From positions 15,603,238 through 15,667,237 of the forward strand of contig NC_083646.1 of NCBI RefSeq assembly GCF_963576545.1: a stretch of DNA of 64,000 nucleotides, in the 5' to 3' direction. The notes below the pieces were generated by a model, which saw only the letters and a list, made by a program, of their open reading frames with translations, was not told where the DNA came from and did no database searches. Below are positions 21,001-31,314 of this stretch, one piece after another; positions within the stretch are counted from its first letter, which is position 1; each line of letters begins with the position of its first letter. A program made the translations under genes and the position numbers. This DNA comes from Limanda limanda (Eukaryota > Chordata > Actinopteri > Pleuronectiformes > Pleuronectidae).

Positions 21001-22921
21001 ATGTCATGACTCAAATAGACCTTATGCTTGCAAACTTTGTAATTTAAGGTTCTTGACGAGACGGTCTTTATCTAATCATTGCAGTGAAGACCATCCAGTT
21101 GATGGATTCTCATGCCGTTTCTGTCACAAGAAATATTCACTCAAAAGATCCCTATCAAGGCACTGTAGAGAACGGCATAAAAAAGAGCAGAAGAAACTGG
21201 CAAGTACTTTGCAGGAAAAGAGCAGCACTGAACAACAATCAAACAATCAAGTTAGCACAGCTGATGAAAGTGATGAGGATGAAAAAAATGGCAGTGAGGA
21301 CAGTGATTCAGACTCTGCACCGTACTTTCCGTGTCATGTCTGTGGCAAGACATTCCAAACATCAGAAAGCCTGGAGGATCATCAACGGTGTCACCTGGGA
21401 GAAAAGCCACATGAATGTGAAGAATGTGGAAGATGCTTTTTCCAGGCATCTCAGCTGCAGCAGCATCAACGAATGCACAAATCTGAATTTCAGTGTCAGG
21501 CATGCGGTAGAGGATTTGTCTCTCTCTTTGCGTTGCGTAAACATAAGCATACTCATGGTAAGAGCCGCCCATACCGTTGTGCCAAGTGTGGCTGCAGTTT
21601 CACAGGATCCTCTCAGTTAGCAGAACACATGACCACCCACCGTGAAGAGAGCTTTCCATGTGATATTTGCAATCGGGTGTTTCTCTCCAAGAGTAGCAGA
21701 GCTGAGCATCGGAAAAGCCACTCCAAGTCAAGCGACCATCCCCCACCTTCAGTTTCGAGGGCAAAACAGGGGAGTTCTACTTCACCTTCAGAAAGTACCT
21801 CAGTATTCACAAAAGAGCGTAAATATCGTTGTGGTGTTTGCAATGAGTGCTTCAAAGACCCACAGCAGCTCTCAGAGCATGGCTGCTTGGCCGACACAGA
21901 GCGACCATACGCTTGTTCAGACTGTGATAAATATTATCTGCATGCATCTCACTTGAAAAAGCACAGGAAGACTCATCACTTATCTTTGTCAAAAAGTGAA
22001 TATAAATGTTATCAGTGCAACAGTAGTTTTTCTGCCCCTCATGATTTCCTAAGCCACATTAAAACCCATGTTGATCCCGCCGCAGCAATTAAACGCAACG
22101 CTGAAGGTAAAGATAGAGACAGTTTCATGTGTCCAGTTTGCCGTCAATCTTTTAGCAGTGCCATTGAATTGATTGGTCATTTCCCCATACATCTTGATAG
22201 TACATTTGAATGCAAAATTTGCAAAATGAAATTTCCCTCTGGGCGCAAGCTTGAAGAACATGAACAAACTCACCTGACAGCAGCGACTGAATTTGAATGC
22301 ACAGAGTGTGGCCAGAGGTTTATGGGAAGCAACAATTTCCTTCAGCACCACTGTTCCCAGCAACTGCATGGTATGAAGGAGTCCAAATACTCCAATCCAT
22401 CAGTTGCGGCAACTCCTCCAACTTATCAGCCAGCAACAGAAGAGGAGGAGGTTGACGTTACTGGAGAGGACTTGTTCAATTGCCCTCATTGCTCAATGCA
22501 GTTCTCCTCCAAAAGTGTTCTCTTAGAGCATCAAAACAAAATTCACCTAAAGGAGCGGCCTTTCAAATGTGAGATCTGTGGAAAAACCTTTGCACTGCAG
22601 CGGTACCTAAGAGAGCATGTGCGAAGGCATCAGATGAAATTGGCTGAAGCTCAAAAAGGGTTTGCATGCACCCAATGTCAGAGCGAATTCAGTACAGAAC
22701 AAGATCTGTCTTTGCATAGGAGACTGCATGCTGAAAAAGAAGTGGGAGGTTTCCGATGTGACATGTGCTACAAGTCATTCAGTCGATGGTCTCTTCTCAA
22801 GCAGCACCAAGAAAGTCATGTTGGTGAAGTTGTTTATGAATGCACAGAATGTGACAAAGCCTTTGCTTTTCCTCACCTGCTGGACGAACATCAACACACT
22901 CATGCTGGTCCCTCTCAGTAA
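15065..22921 (+). CDS. Giant multi-C2H2 zinc-finger protein, ~2618 aa
   Basis: Probable nuclear DNA-binding regulator. The start was chosen at MAQGWDSY (15065), three bases after the acceptor TTTCCTGCAG; an in-frame ATG at 14588 lies in intron-like sequence. Residues 1-550 are acidic, Ser/Glu/Asn-rich and finger-free. QPIVILE follows at about 556. From about 574 to the C terminus I count roughly 50 C2H2 or C2HC fingers, many in pairs separated by basic Lys/Ser linkers. Few have the TGEKP linker; examples are 'HTGKTPYKC' and 'HTGEKPFAC'. An acidic DESDEDEKNGSEDSDSD stretch splits the last third. IKEEPFDE resembles a SUMO site. No KRAB, SCAN or BTB domain is present. The N-terminal motif links it to the next two genes. 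It resembles large poly-finger proteins of teleosts, but I cannot name an orthologue. The coding exon has no internal stop over 7.8 kb. Confidence 0.93.
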   Translation: MAQGWDSYLHNIPPLSSDPRTSEADHLENFIENDFTDSYEAPATNSNINTNPGIENSHSDFAYQKYYEETQWQAVKEQMEKDLQSCGTGEIPHFGTDGLSTSGTFPSSLEKDLQELKQDCEILASSLLEDYSDVSNCSNADVIENRPSCKFMASNPPPKSAIDFGKKHSPEWPFTDTGSMLPTDSLCTDMLEINAHFPNASIVKAGENLVRPSEEKVESPEKNVKSYTVHNNISSSHTVANIGNEDRIDGDGCKDKKQEDDIEGELVLGNPPVILINGLENVTCNGIEECPEANQEEQVTSSTPNIMTTEEVPKETITESLNKENLELGSLNSTESQDRIMKEDKQDKSQVLKMESKESASLGIEISEEQNAPNSNSTDSQDENKQTNCKNEGIESNTPQSMEPMVSEVSDLKDAIHELSELPSGQSVSKSVESCSQPHTSNTQKMELKVPAENTNATSSEDQHRSQDQSLGGGVDDNAGESIEEFDRSTEEDSMLGMLYGEPLSGEDSSSDADETKLATSENTVTVARPDNYNMDHPEGQTVQLTSSRQLRKHLQPIVILEALESVNGMSNTYRCRACQHTTPSVDHQFEHHHGCHSVPDFNFCGTCNLYFMRNEQARKHLCDVTKKSPQLSSNSRLQKKVKRHGKHGCIKCNLRFSKYIQYISHMRIHTGKTPYKCNECGVYFAQGSTLHRHKRTSGRCSRARLRITKSAKTPKTKTRPQKHSVQKKPYTNLSNCYVKLVDIAKTNLCRLCGQTFVSAKKAKKHFYNKHKGKGLTVSLNQCTTKPISEKTQKAENEISEKYKCPLCPRLFKYSYNRARHLRNCLRDFVLNGKEKVGNKYPCPLCHTIFTSPANRFRHTRQAVCLKECLSQLAMERAKLFQAVEQKKGGKETGTKQKTQSNENKDKTLSKDSKLKKEKPLATKALKTAQRHKCNLCPAVFCHASGKYRHMKKHEMFKLTGKMFRYRNSFFSLSKQKTLRSTQAQEREDGLTSIEENVTLSLSCKFCGKYFGTSQSLKSHERIHRGERPYRCLECGKGFKKRTHLIGHKVVHQRRIQCTVCKKILPTIGELIQHRSSHLKKGKLQCPDCDLQFEFPAHLLRHLEIHRNKEKRGSQLEERPSVQLQCSLCKKTFDDAQVLRKHCLTHITRSSSNPCPFCKRKFACRRNVLRHMVQHTVEKPLSCRNCGERFLSDLYLKRHSEGCFPPQTGTPESNIETKTPFKCSYCPRTFCRKVRLKSHHRGHKTNALVGCSRCGESYGRAKVNQHQKKCGVPTELNTDSLNDFSTGTSQRNQSVHDRPLQSNASKLHQFKCPHCKEKFQYRSVLLRHIVKHTGVQPYRCTHCGLGYRSKTMCMKHETFCNRVNKEGLSNVKSKAVAKTLTKPTLRGGAQKRAEGENEYKCRFCTKTFMKPRNLRRHILTHNEVNPYRCKACDSCFSRHDHLKVHQARCRGKKQRLEVCIPKISLEDVGKGWQNRFGTEHSETQEMFECKVCSRSFPNQSKLLRHNKMFHLAKLFKCAGCGSSFAHEASLKKHQKKKQCKKVPTETNASPTLRTNPTENVTEPFPVSKNRRIHRIKPCFNKRHKYACSFCPRTFEKNWQLSLHNRLHTGEKPFACDYCGERFIRKDYVQRHLPKCTKMGKQKKLLCDKCGEFFSKANIENHKTNCTPKPSVSKATVCQSKQSSAQSLPKGFSCAYCSSRFLLFSQLQEHFLNAHKLETVVPASTAPLQHHLSNIPKIKEEPFDETWDQKLNETAKFTCKLDSTLNREFVCPVCNMSLINKAGLAGHLRVHSMTHPFSCTICKKGFWNKSLLRSHFRKCRSEHIAESKATQPIEVPLKAQIDFALDDSVLVFKEASTAAGSGVVQTNISCKEEFIEKSSQDFDGNQVQSSSSDETKPVQYQCSECDESFTDGLLLISHLEDHGRTEQAKKRNTCSKCGLVFSNQGNLTRHMLIHETNHNFSCPDCPQIFSTTADLEIHRTCHDSNRPYACKLCNLRFLTRRSLSNHCSEDHPVDGFSCRFCHKKYSLKRSLSRHCRERHKKEQKKLASTLQEKSSTEQQSNNQVSTADESDEDEKNGSEDSDSDSAPYFPCHVCGKTFQTSESLEDHQRCHLGEKPHECEECGRCFFQASQLQQHQRMHKSEFQCQACGRGFVSLFALRKHKHTHGKSRPYRCAKCGCSFTGSSQLAEHMTTHREESFPCDICNRVFLSKSSRAEHRKSHSKSSDHPPPSVSRAKQGSSTSPSESTSVFTKERKYRCGVCNECFKDPQQLSEHGCLADTERPYACSDCDKYYLHASHLKKHRKTHHLSLSKSEYKCYQCNSSFSAPHDFLSHIKTHVDPAAAIKRNAEGKDRDSFMCPVCRQSFSSAIELIGHFPIHLDSTFECKICKMKFPSGRKLEEHEQTHLTAATEFECTECGQRFMGSNNFLQHHCSQQLHGMKESKYSNPSVAATPPTYQPATEEEEVDVTGEDLFNCPHCSMQFSSKSVLLEHQNKIHLKERPFKCEICGKTFALQRYLREHVRRHQMKLAEAQKGFACTQCQSEFSTEQDLSLHRRLHAEKEVGGFRCDMCYKSFSRWSLLKQHQESHVGEVVYECTECDKAFAFPHLLDEHQHTHAGPSQ

Positions 22922-25900
22922 AGATTGTTCAATACCATCTACCTTATCTCTCCTTTGAAAAACTTAAGTAACTTGAAATCCCTTTCATGCCTTGCATCTG
23001 ACTGCGTACCTCCACTTCCTCCACAATCTAGATCCAGGTTGTAATTTTGTCTCTTGTTAGATACTTAGAAAGCTCTTGACTTATGTCGCTATGACAGATC
23101 ATTGTCTCCCAAGTTTATTGACATTGTGTAAATATATGTATATATATTTTTTGTTCTATTGGGATTTGTATATTCCGGAGAGTGTTTAAATATCTAATGC
23201 AGAGGTTGTGTAAAGCTGTTTTAAGATTCATTGATTAACCATGCTGCATTTTTTTTTTTTATGTCTTGGATATAGGATGGAATTTCTGATCAACTAAGAT
23301 CATTTCTTTCAGACGTTTGCCTTTTTTTCTGAAATGTTTTTTTTTCTGTTTCGTTGCCAGTATGTTAAATAGTCTAAAAACTGGTTGTTTAATTAGCTGA
23401 TATTTTCCATGGTATGATTGTTCATGTACTATAGAAACTTTTGTAATTTTCAGTTTACCATCTCCCTGTGTTTACAATATATTTTTTTTGATGTTGATAC
23501 GTTTCTTGTATAGATATCCAAGACGAGTTATTGAATATCCTTTTCACAACATGAGGTTGTGACTTTTCTTAATAATGTTAAAGTTAATAATTCAGTAAAG
23601 ACAAGTACAAAAACAATTTGTGTCTGTTTAAATCTTTTCCACGTAGGAGGCAAACAGTAGAAGAAAGTGTTGATTCAAGAAGTTCCACAAACTCGTATCA
23701 CATAATTGGTCGAAGTGAAGATGCATTGATTTAAATCAAAGACCTGAATTAGCATGACGAATGAAAGTACTGTTGTGAGGGAAATCTCGCAGGGTGAATG
23801 AAATATATTTTTTCTGGATATGGATGGTGTCTCAACTAGAATTTCAATATTTTTTCTCTACCAGATGGATCAGGGAGACCAGTCTGGTGAGCCATACAGA
23901 CATTTAACATTCAATTGTATTGTCCTCACCAAATCCGAGCTGTCCCAGCATGAAAACATAAACTCGAAAGTCGTAATGGCCACATACCATTACTGTTAAC
24001 TAAACCTTGGTTCAACTTGGCAAACCATTGTTGTCTCCTCTAGCTGTTTCCAAGAATGTTAGCGTGCCCTCTGGCAGGGATATTACAGACATTCCTCCAG
24101 GGAATATGTAGCTTCTAATCTCAACCTTGAGTCCTATGAATACTTTCATAGAAAAGAGGAGAATCTATTATAACATCGGTGCTCATTTAATTAATCTCCT
24201 GACTTAATGTACTGTCATCCTGGTTCAGAGAGGCCATAACAAAGACAATGCATACTTAGTGAAATAGAATCAAATTAACAAAATGTACCTTAACCATGAA
24301 AAAATCCTTTATTAAGTCAATAGTACTGCTACCAACAAACTGTGAGTTCAGGTTTAACGGTAAATAGTATCCTAGAGCCTTGATTTGGCAAAATAACCTG
24401 ATTTGATTTTTACCAGTCTGCCCTGAAGTTATGCTGCTCAGGGTGTATTATAACCTGTTTTCCTGGAGGCACAATGGCTGAATTTCAATCAACTGCTCCT
24501 AGCAAGAAAATATTTCATTATGAACATCAAGCATCTTTAACACTGCTGCAAACCTAATCTTAATACATATGGGTAATCCAAATGAAATCAGTAAATCGAC
24601 TGATTTGTTTAACTGGCAGAGCCTTCTTTTTGGAGTACATCTTAGCTGGTGCTGCATTCCCCTAACATGGAATCTTTGACTTGGTCAACGTATTATTGGA
24701 TTTAACCAGAGTACTGCTGGGCTAAGTGGGTATAGTGAAACATTCCGAGTCATCTACCCCACAGTTTAATTTTACAAAGGAAGTCTTCAATGCTTGTGAG
24801 TTAAAGCTCTGTGTAAGAGTTACTACAAGTGACAAACAAAATCCTCATGTGCAAAACTATATCATGAAACCGACCTGAGAGCCACCTTGTCATCATCCAA
24901 ACGAGGGGGAAAGGTCCCCTCACCCAGTGAACCAGTGCTAATGCAAAATGTATCTGCAGGTGAGTAGTATCATTGACTGACTAGGGATGCCTGTCATGAG
25001 AGCTCCTCAAAGATAAGTCTGATCAGCAGAGTGAAGTTTTCCAATTAAAATATGTTAAAGATATGTTGCTTAATTTTTTTTAGGGAAGTACCAAAATATG
25101 AAACTTCCATTGGATCACACTTTAAGTAGTGAAGCGTGTTTTACTTTAACACCTTATCATGACACATGGTCTTACAAAAACATAACATAAGCCACAATTT
25201 TATTTTTCATCTCACCCTTGTTTCACCTTTGTTTGTCTTGATTCAAACCAATAATGAGAGCAGTGCACTGATAAGCCATGTGAGGCAGTGGGTAACATTT
25301 TGATTTGCAAAAATCATGATTCCCTGTATGGACTAGGTTGTGTAAGATAATTTGATTGGAACCGATTGAACCTCAACAAAAAAGGAACACACAATAAGCC
25401 AATCATGTAGCCTTCATCGAGCTGCTGAGCCAAATAAAATAACTATTCTGTCAAAGGTCACCGTGTTTTTTTTCCATTTGTGAAGCATGACCTGACACAC
25501 AAACCTTTTTTATAATATACATAAACGAAATTGCCTGCGTCTGACCTGAGAGGCAGGGGAACCAACAGCTCACTCTTGCCCTGAACCCTTATCTGACTAA
25601 TCAGGCTCTATTAATGTTTCAAACATTAGGAAATATTAAGCTTCACTTTACCCTACTAAGTAAATATACTAGCTCATGAGGTCACTGAGTGCGTGAGGTC
25701 TGCCGTTGGACATTTTTGTCACCGGGGACATGTAGAGTTCATGGACTTACAGGTACATGTGGAAGACAAAGTCTTGTGCTTTGGCATTTTTAGCATTCCC
25801 GGCACACACAAAACTAAAAATACTGAAATATGACCAAATTATGATCATGCAAAGGGGTAGGTGGAGGACGTTAAAAAAAATTGCAGTATTTTTTTCAGCA

Positions 25901-25989
25901 TTTTGCCTTTATTTTATATTTATAAATTACAGATCTATGTGGGACAGGGTCTCTTGTGACCTGCATTACCGACTGTAGCCACAGCACCT
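22922..25989 (+). other. 3' UTR and intergenic region
   Basis: AT-rich sequence after the stop, with T-rich tracts at 23140-23350. No perfect AATAAA was seen near the stop; AGTAAA at about 23594 is the best candidate poly(A) signal. Beyond 23.7 kb I see no coding frame, RNA gene or clear transposon ends. Confidence 0.5.
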
Positions 25990-26270
25990 CATCGTGGCGC
26001 AGCTCCAGCTCAAGACCCCGCGGTCGGTAACACGAGTACATCCCGCTTTGACTGCGCATGCGCCGGTATCGCTCCGCGCCTGCAGCCGCTGCAGCCCTCG
26101 TTGCTTCTCGCCCTGGCTGCCACAGCTGCATGACGTCTCCCTCCGCCGAGCCGAGCTCCACCGGGAGTCGATGCGTCTGGACGGGCAGATGTGCCCGGAG
26201 CCGGTGCTTCTCCTCCCGCTCGGCCCGTGTGGCTCGGCCGTGAAGGATCTCGCTCGGTCTCCTGTGGCTG
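25990..26270 (+). promoter_or_regulatory. CpG island with non-coding first exon of the 978-aa zinc-finger gene
   Basis: Very CpG-rich sequence ends in a strong donor, GGCTG|GTGAGT, at 26270/26271. The matching acceptor is TTTTACAG at 28103. An upstream frame starts at 26171 (MRLDGQMCPEPVLLLPLGPC...). If joined to exon 2 it would end at TGA 28118-28120 after 38 codons, before the main start. That stop is in frame with the main coding sequence, so this leader is untranslated or carries an upstream open frame. Confidence 0.7.
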
Positions 26271-28103
26271 GTGAGTACGTGCAGACGCGAGCGGGTGTGT
26301 GCTGTGCTCGAGCCGCTTCACAGGTCACGGTGACGGGCTCGCTAGCGTCGCTTCTTCCTCCCTCCTTCGTCCGGCCTTCATCGGGAGCGTGGTCGGCCTC
26401 CTCCACCTCCTCCTCCTCCTCATTAGATGTCTCTAGCTTCCCCTGTGAGGTGTTTGTGTGCTGGGGTCATACACCGGGCTAGCAGACGTGTTAGCTGAGT
26501 GAAGCTTGTGATATTAGCTTGTTATGACCGTACTGCTTGTGTGTATTGTTTAGTGAAACAACATGGCTGTTTGTTTAGCCCACCATTAGCAAGCTGACAC
26601 ACATTTAGATCCGCAGTGTCCACTGGTGGTGTCGCCTCGCTCTCCTCGCTGCGGGGCTGTGTTGTCTCCCCTCCATGTGTTCGGTGGCTCTCTGATGCTC
26701 GTCGTCATTTGAATGTGAAGCGCGAATGAACCTCGGTGTTTATTGTTTACTGGTCTAATTGATGTTGTGGTCATTTTTTACGCGAGTGACCAAACATCCG
26801 GTTTAGTGTTGTATCATATGTGTCCTGTACAGTAGGCGAGGGGTCCAATAATGCTCCAAAATGGCTGACATCTACTTCACTAAAGACAAAAATTTGAAAT
26901 AAAACGTCTTATGATGGATATAATAAATCACTGCCTCCAGTGAGTGGTCAATATTCCCACTAACAAGATATTGTTTTTCAATATCTAAATAATTGTATAT
27001 TAAATATCTGTGAGGTTATGCAGAGGCTTAGAGAAACTGATGAGAAATTAGTCAGATTTTATCCTCACCCTTGCAGATTACTGCCAGGGCTCTGATTTAA
27101 GGCTGGCTGATTTTACCCTGATCCAGTAGCACATATTGTTTTCTACTGATATATCTGCAGAAATCCTTCTGTTTATACAAACTTGTAGATTTGCCAATTT
27201 TACTTCGGTATACCTACTGTGGTCATCTTCAAAAATTATGAAGTTATTCCTGACACTTGATTATTCCGATCCCCTTCCAGTGTTATTGCCTCAGATAGGC
27301 CCTGTTCATACCTGGTATTAACATCTGTCTCTGGTGATCTGATTCATACTCTGACTACTTTAGTCCAGACCTGTCATCAGAATGCATCTATACCGGCGCC
27401 TCTGTCGTGTGCAAATACCTAGGTGTGTCATTTCTATTCACAAAGACCAAATGATGTTGGAATTAACTAGTCTGATCATGGCCCTGTACAGACCTTGTGT
27501 TAACGTCCGTCCTGAGAGATTGATTACAAGTGGAGCGCTAATAATTTGGGGGGGAGATAAAAACATGAACATGTGGCAATCAGTGTTACTATTGTAGACG
27601 TGACCTTAAATATATTAGTTTACAGGGAACATCAATATGTGTGAAGAGAATTTGATGTATTTTGAAAATGTTTTGTAGGCATTGTATTTAGCCTAGGACA
27701 CATTTTGGTTCACATAACTAGAGGCTTGTGGGCATGCGCATCCCTGACCACCTTCCTGTGTGGTCTGAGTGATCAGATCTCAGATTCCTCTTCAAGACGT
27801 TTTGTGTGTGGTCAAACATGTACTTAAAGCTGTCCCCTTCAGTACATGTCTGTGTGCATGTGCTTCTAATCTGAAATTGTAAAAAGACTCATGATTGACC
27901 TTTTTCTACATCAGAATGCTGACAAACTGGTTTTATGTGATGTAATCTGTCCCACTTCCCACCTTGCTTGTTAACATAAATACATTAGCACAAAGATTCA
28001 GCATCTACAAATATGTCATTAGAACAAATAGAAAGATTTATTTAATGAACATGAAAATCATCTGTTTCAATTACTGACACCATATTATATGTGTGTTTTA
28101 CAG
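26271..28103 (+). other. Intron 1 of the 978-aa zinc-finger gene
   Basis: Bounded by GTGAGT at 26271 and TTTTACAG ending at 28103. Apart from its CpG-rich first 400 bases it is plain AT-rich intron, with no recognised element. Confidence 0.65.
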
Positions 28104-28156
28104 GAAACTGCCTCGCCTGACCAGACTCCTAGGATCGCCTTGTACATTCAGCTCCC

Positions 28157-31093
28157 ATGATGCTTGGCTTGCAGGGAAATACTTCGTCCTCCAAAGTGTA
28201 TCGTTGTGTGGCGTGTTCAGCCACCTTCAATGGACTTGCCTCCTTGTTGGTGCATCAGGCATCCCATGCAAATACACTCTCCAAGGTCTCTGGCGCACCT
28301 CAGCAGCCTGTCATCAGCCCTCATGAAACACTGTTCCCGAGTATGGACTCGTCCGGTGAGCGGACTGGTCCAACACCACTCTTGCCTGAGAGCAGTTCAC
28401 CTTCTTTTTATATTTGCGATTGTGGAGAGGAGTTTCTGGACTTCGGTTTAATGCTGGAACACAAGCGTTCACATGTCTCTCAAATTCAGCTTCTGGATAA
28501 CAATATTGGCAATCACGGTTTTCCAAACCAGCAAGTGTCATTCAGTTCTACTGTAACCCAGCCAGGTTTAGGCCTTGATTTCCCCTCTACCTCAAGGTCC
28601 CCACCTGTCAAACTGCCCGAATTACAAGACCATCAAACAGATGTTAGCTTGGGGGATGACATTGCCACCCCAAAGCCTTCTCAAGGCCAGTGTAGACCCC
28701 CCCAAGATAACTGTGAGAAACAACTTGACAACATGTCAGCCACAAGGGAGGAAATACCACAGACTCAAGATGTGCATATCCAAGACAACACAAACTCTGT
28801 TCTTGACAGTGAAAACCGTGAGAGTTTGCCCAAAAATAACACCCTAATGAAATTGCTGGCATCAGCGTACATAAACCGCTTCCCGTCTAGTCAGTCTCCG
28901 AATAACAATGATGACGCAGTTACCCCCAAACAAGAAGTTGTCCCTGTTGATATAACACCAGGAGCAAAAGCTGAATTGCCCTCAATCAATGATCCCTCTA
29001 TTGCACAGTTGAGGCGACTTCTTGCAAAACCTGGTATGAAGACCAAAGCTCCACCCATTAGCCGAATTCTTGAGTCCAGTAAGAAGAAGGTTGTGTCTCT
29101 GACTAAGACTTTCTCACCTGTTGTGGTTCTAGAAACGCGGCAAAAGCTAATGGATCCTGGGAGTAATGGCATATATGGGATATATCAATGTGGCCGCTGT
29201 CGTAGGGTCTTTCAAAACTTGGACAGACTGACGGAGCATCATTTGTTGCACAAAAAAGAGAGGATTAAGTGTTGTCGTCGCTGCAAACAGCTGATCATTG
29301 GGCGACCACCTCTACCAGACAATCATGTATGCCCTCAGTTGGGAAACAAGGCCATACAGTCCTCAAGTTCTTTTAAAAGCAAGTTTCCATTTGCTCAAAA
29401 AATAGTGCCCTTCCATAGGCTCAACAACACAAAAAAGGTTTTCTTTTGTCCTTTGTGCAAGCACAGCTATGCACGGAGGTGGAACCTCAAAATGCACAAG
29501 TGTCAGGGGTCAGCTCTGTCTCAGCAATTCAATCCCCCCACTCAGAAAATGCTAGCACTGAGATCAAAAAGTACACCCAAAACAAATGCAGAGGTTAATG
29601 CTCTGCCTGAAAATGTCAAGAGTATTTCTGTGGGCACAGAATTTACCGGTCGTATCAAGGTAGAATTGACTCCTTCTAATTCTGACCACACTGCAGTCAC
29701 TCAGTTGGCCTGGACTCCTCCAGCAAAACGCTTTTCACCATTTTCCCCCAAACCTCCAGTGATGGAGCAGCACAAAGACACCTCTCTGTGTGGGTCTTCA
29801 CTCCAGCAAGAAGAAGAAAAAAGCTGGGATGCAGTTGACAGTGATGACGGTAATAAAGGGCAGTGGACAGTGCCCTTGGATGATGAAATGGCGATGCTCA
29901 ATACAGCAGTGAAAGCTGTTCATGACAGGAAGGTGAGCACATCTGTGTCAGTCAGACAGGGAGAGACAACACCTGCCAGCCTGCGCTTACTTGTCCGAGA
30001 GGGTTTTAAACGTTACCCATGCAACAGATGCCAGAAGACCTACAGCCGGGCATCTACCTTGAGGCGCCATCTACGGCTCTGTGGGTTCAGGCCACGTGGA
30101 CTCGGGGCTGTAGCCCAGGGTGGCAGTCACGGGGCCATTCCTATAAACACAAACAGTACTAAACCGTTGTTTTCTTGCTCTGTCTGTGGGAAGAACTTTA
30201 ACCGCAAAGACAACATGATGGTTCACACCAGGAAATGCCAGTTACTACGACCAGTGCCTGATGTGGACAGAGGAACTGTGCAGCAGCCAAAGCAGAGTTT
30301 GCCAGACAGTCCCGCAGATTGTCAAACACAGGATGCTGATGGAGGCAACTGGGGCTTCATGTCACTGCCCTCTGTACTTCCAAGGAGGGTGACATGTGAG
30401 TGTGGGGTCGGATTTACATCTCCAAGGCTTCTCCTGGAGCATCTGCAGAAACATGCCCAGGAATCCTACACATGTCCAACTTGTGGAGAGACTGTTAATT
30501 CCTGGGCAGACTATGAAGTTCATTTGCAGATTCATATGCATCCTCATCACCAGCTGCTAAAGGGACTGCAACCGCAAAGATCACAGCCTCTGTTACTTCG
30601 ATTTCAGCAGCAGCCTCCTCCAAAGCCTCCACAGAAGCAGCCGCGCCCAGAGCAGGTTCCAAACCCCTCCAAAAAGCAGCGGATCGGATGCACACGGTGC
30701 GGCAACACTTTTGCCACTCGCTGTTCCCTTCGAAGGCACGTGTCATGGAACCGATGCAAAGGCGCACGTGTGCCAAATCTACCCACAAATCAGCCAAAAG
30801 TCCAGCGCTGTTCCCACTGCAACTCTGACTTCCCGAACACTATCAGTCTTCTATTTCACCAGAGGAGCGGGGCTTGCAAGCCTGCCATTAAGCCTGTCCG
30901 TTGCCCTGTCTGTCTCCGCTGGTTCAGCACAGTGGACGGTTTGCAGAAACACCTGCTCACTCACAAACAGTCTGACCCTTATAGCTGCGACATCTGTCAG
31001 GGTACATACCGAAACCTTAAATCACTCAAAAACCATCGCCGGAGGGTACATCGTATCATGGCTGGAGACATTAAGCGTCCAAAACAAGAATAG
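28157..31093 (+). CDS. C2H2 zinc-finger protein, 978 aa, with C-x-C fingers
   Basis: Probable nuclear transcription regulator. The start is the first ATG after the acceptor (28103) and after an in-frame TGA at 28118, so no N-terminal extension is possible in this transcript; a second Met follows directly. About 13 fingers are present: residues 15-38, a finger with only one residue between its cysteines (YICDCGEEF, near 86), SPVVVLE at about 319 followed by a finger pair, singles in the middle (YPCNRC, FSCSVC), a second C-x-C finger (VTCECGVGF, near 745) and a C-terminal group including YSCDICQGTY. Long Pro/Gln/Ser linkers separate them and no TGEKP linker is seen. Organisation matches the 537-aa gene downstream. 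I do not recognise an orthologue. Confidence 0.93.
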   Translation: MMLGLQGNTSSSKVYRCVACSATFNGLASLLVHQASHANTLSKVSGAPQQPVISPHETLFPSMDSSGERTGPTPLLPESSSPSFYICDCGEEFLDFGLMLEHKRSHVSQIQLLDNNIGNHGFPNQQVSFSSTVTQPGLGLDFPSTSRSPPVKLPELQDHQTDVSLGDDIATPKPSQGQCRPPQDNCEKQLDNMSATREEIPQTQDVHIQDNTNSVLDSENRESLPKNNTLMKLLASAYINRFPSSQSPNNNDDAVTPKQEVVPVDITPGAKAELPSINDPSIAQLRRLLAKPGMKTKAPPISRILESSKKKVVSLTKTFSPVVVLETRQKLMDPGSNGIYGIYQCGRCRRVFQNLDRLTEHHLLHKKERIKCCRRCKQLIIGRPPLPDNHVCPQLGNKAIQSSSSFKSKFPFAQKIVPFHRLNNTKKVFFCPLCKHSYARRWNLKMHKCQGSALSQQFNPPTQKMLALRSKSTPKTNAEVNALPENVKSISVGTEFTGRIKVELTPSNSDHTAVTQLAWTPPAKRFSPFSPKPPVMEQHKDTSLCGSSLQQEEEKSWDAVDSDDGNKGQWTVPLDDEMAMLNTAVKAVHDRKVSTSVSVRQGETTPASLRLLVREGFKRYPCNRCQKTYSRASTLRRHLRLCGFRPRGLGAVAQGGSHGAIPINTNSTKPLFSCSVCGKNFNRKDNMMVHTRKCQLLRPVPDVDRGTVQQPKQSLPDSPADCQTQDADGGNWGFMSLPSVLPRRVTCECGVGFTSPRLLLEHLQKHAQESYTCPTCGETVNSWADYEVHLQIHMHPHHQLLKGLQPQRSQPLLLRFQQQPPPKPPQKQPRPEQVPNPSKKQRIGCTRCGNTFATRCSLRRHVSWNRCKGARVPNLPTNQPKVQRCSHCNSDFPNTISLLFHQRSGACKPAIKPVRCPVCLRWFSTVDGLQKHLLTHKQSDPYSCDICQGTYRNLKSLKNHRRRVHRIMAGDIKRPKQE

Positions 31094-31314
31094 TTGACAT
31101 CTTAACTTTATTGATTTAATGTCTAACATGGGAGTGGTGCATAAAGAACAAAGTGCTTAGTATAGTATTATTATCTTCACATATATTCTCTCCACATTTG
31201 CCAGTTGTGATTTTCTTGTTTTTACTTTCCAGGAGAAATTTTACAGCTGAATATGTTGATGTTTTTTAAGCAACGCCTGTGGCATACTAGCTTACCACTG
31301 TAAAAATAAAAGCT

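Noticed and set aside
21084..21620. 178-codon alternative frame inside the giant zinc-finger exon
   Set aside because: It overlaps the finger-coding frame completely and its residues look like the shifted reading of C2H2 codons.
25994..26482. 162-codon forward frame and overlapping minus-strand frames in the CpG island
   Set aside because: GC-rich islands lack stop codons by chance; a strong splice donor at 26271 interrupts the frame and no domain is visible.
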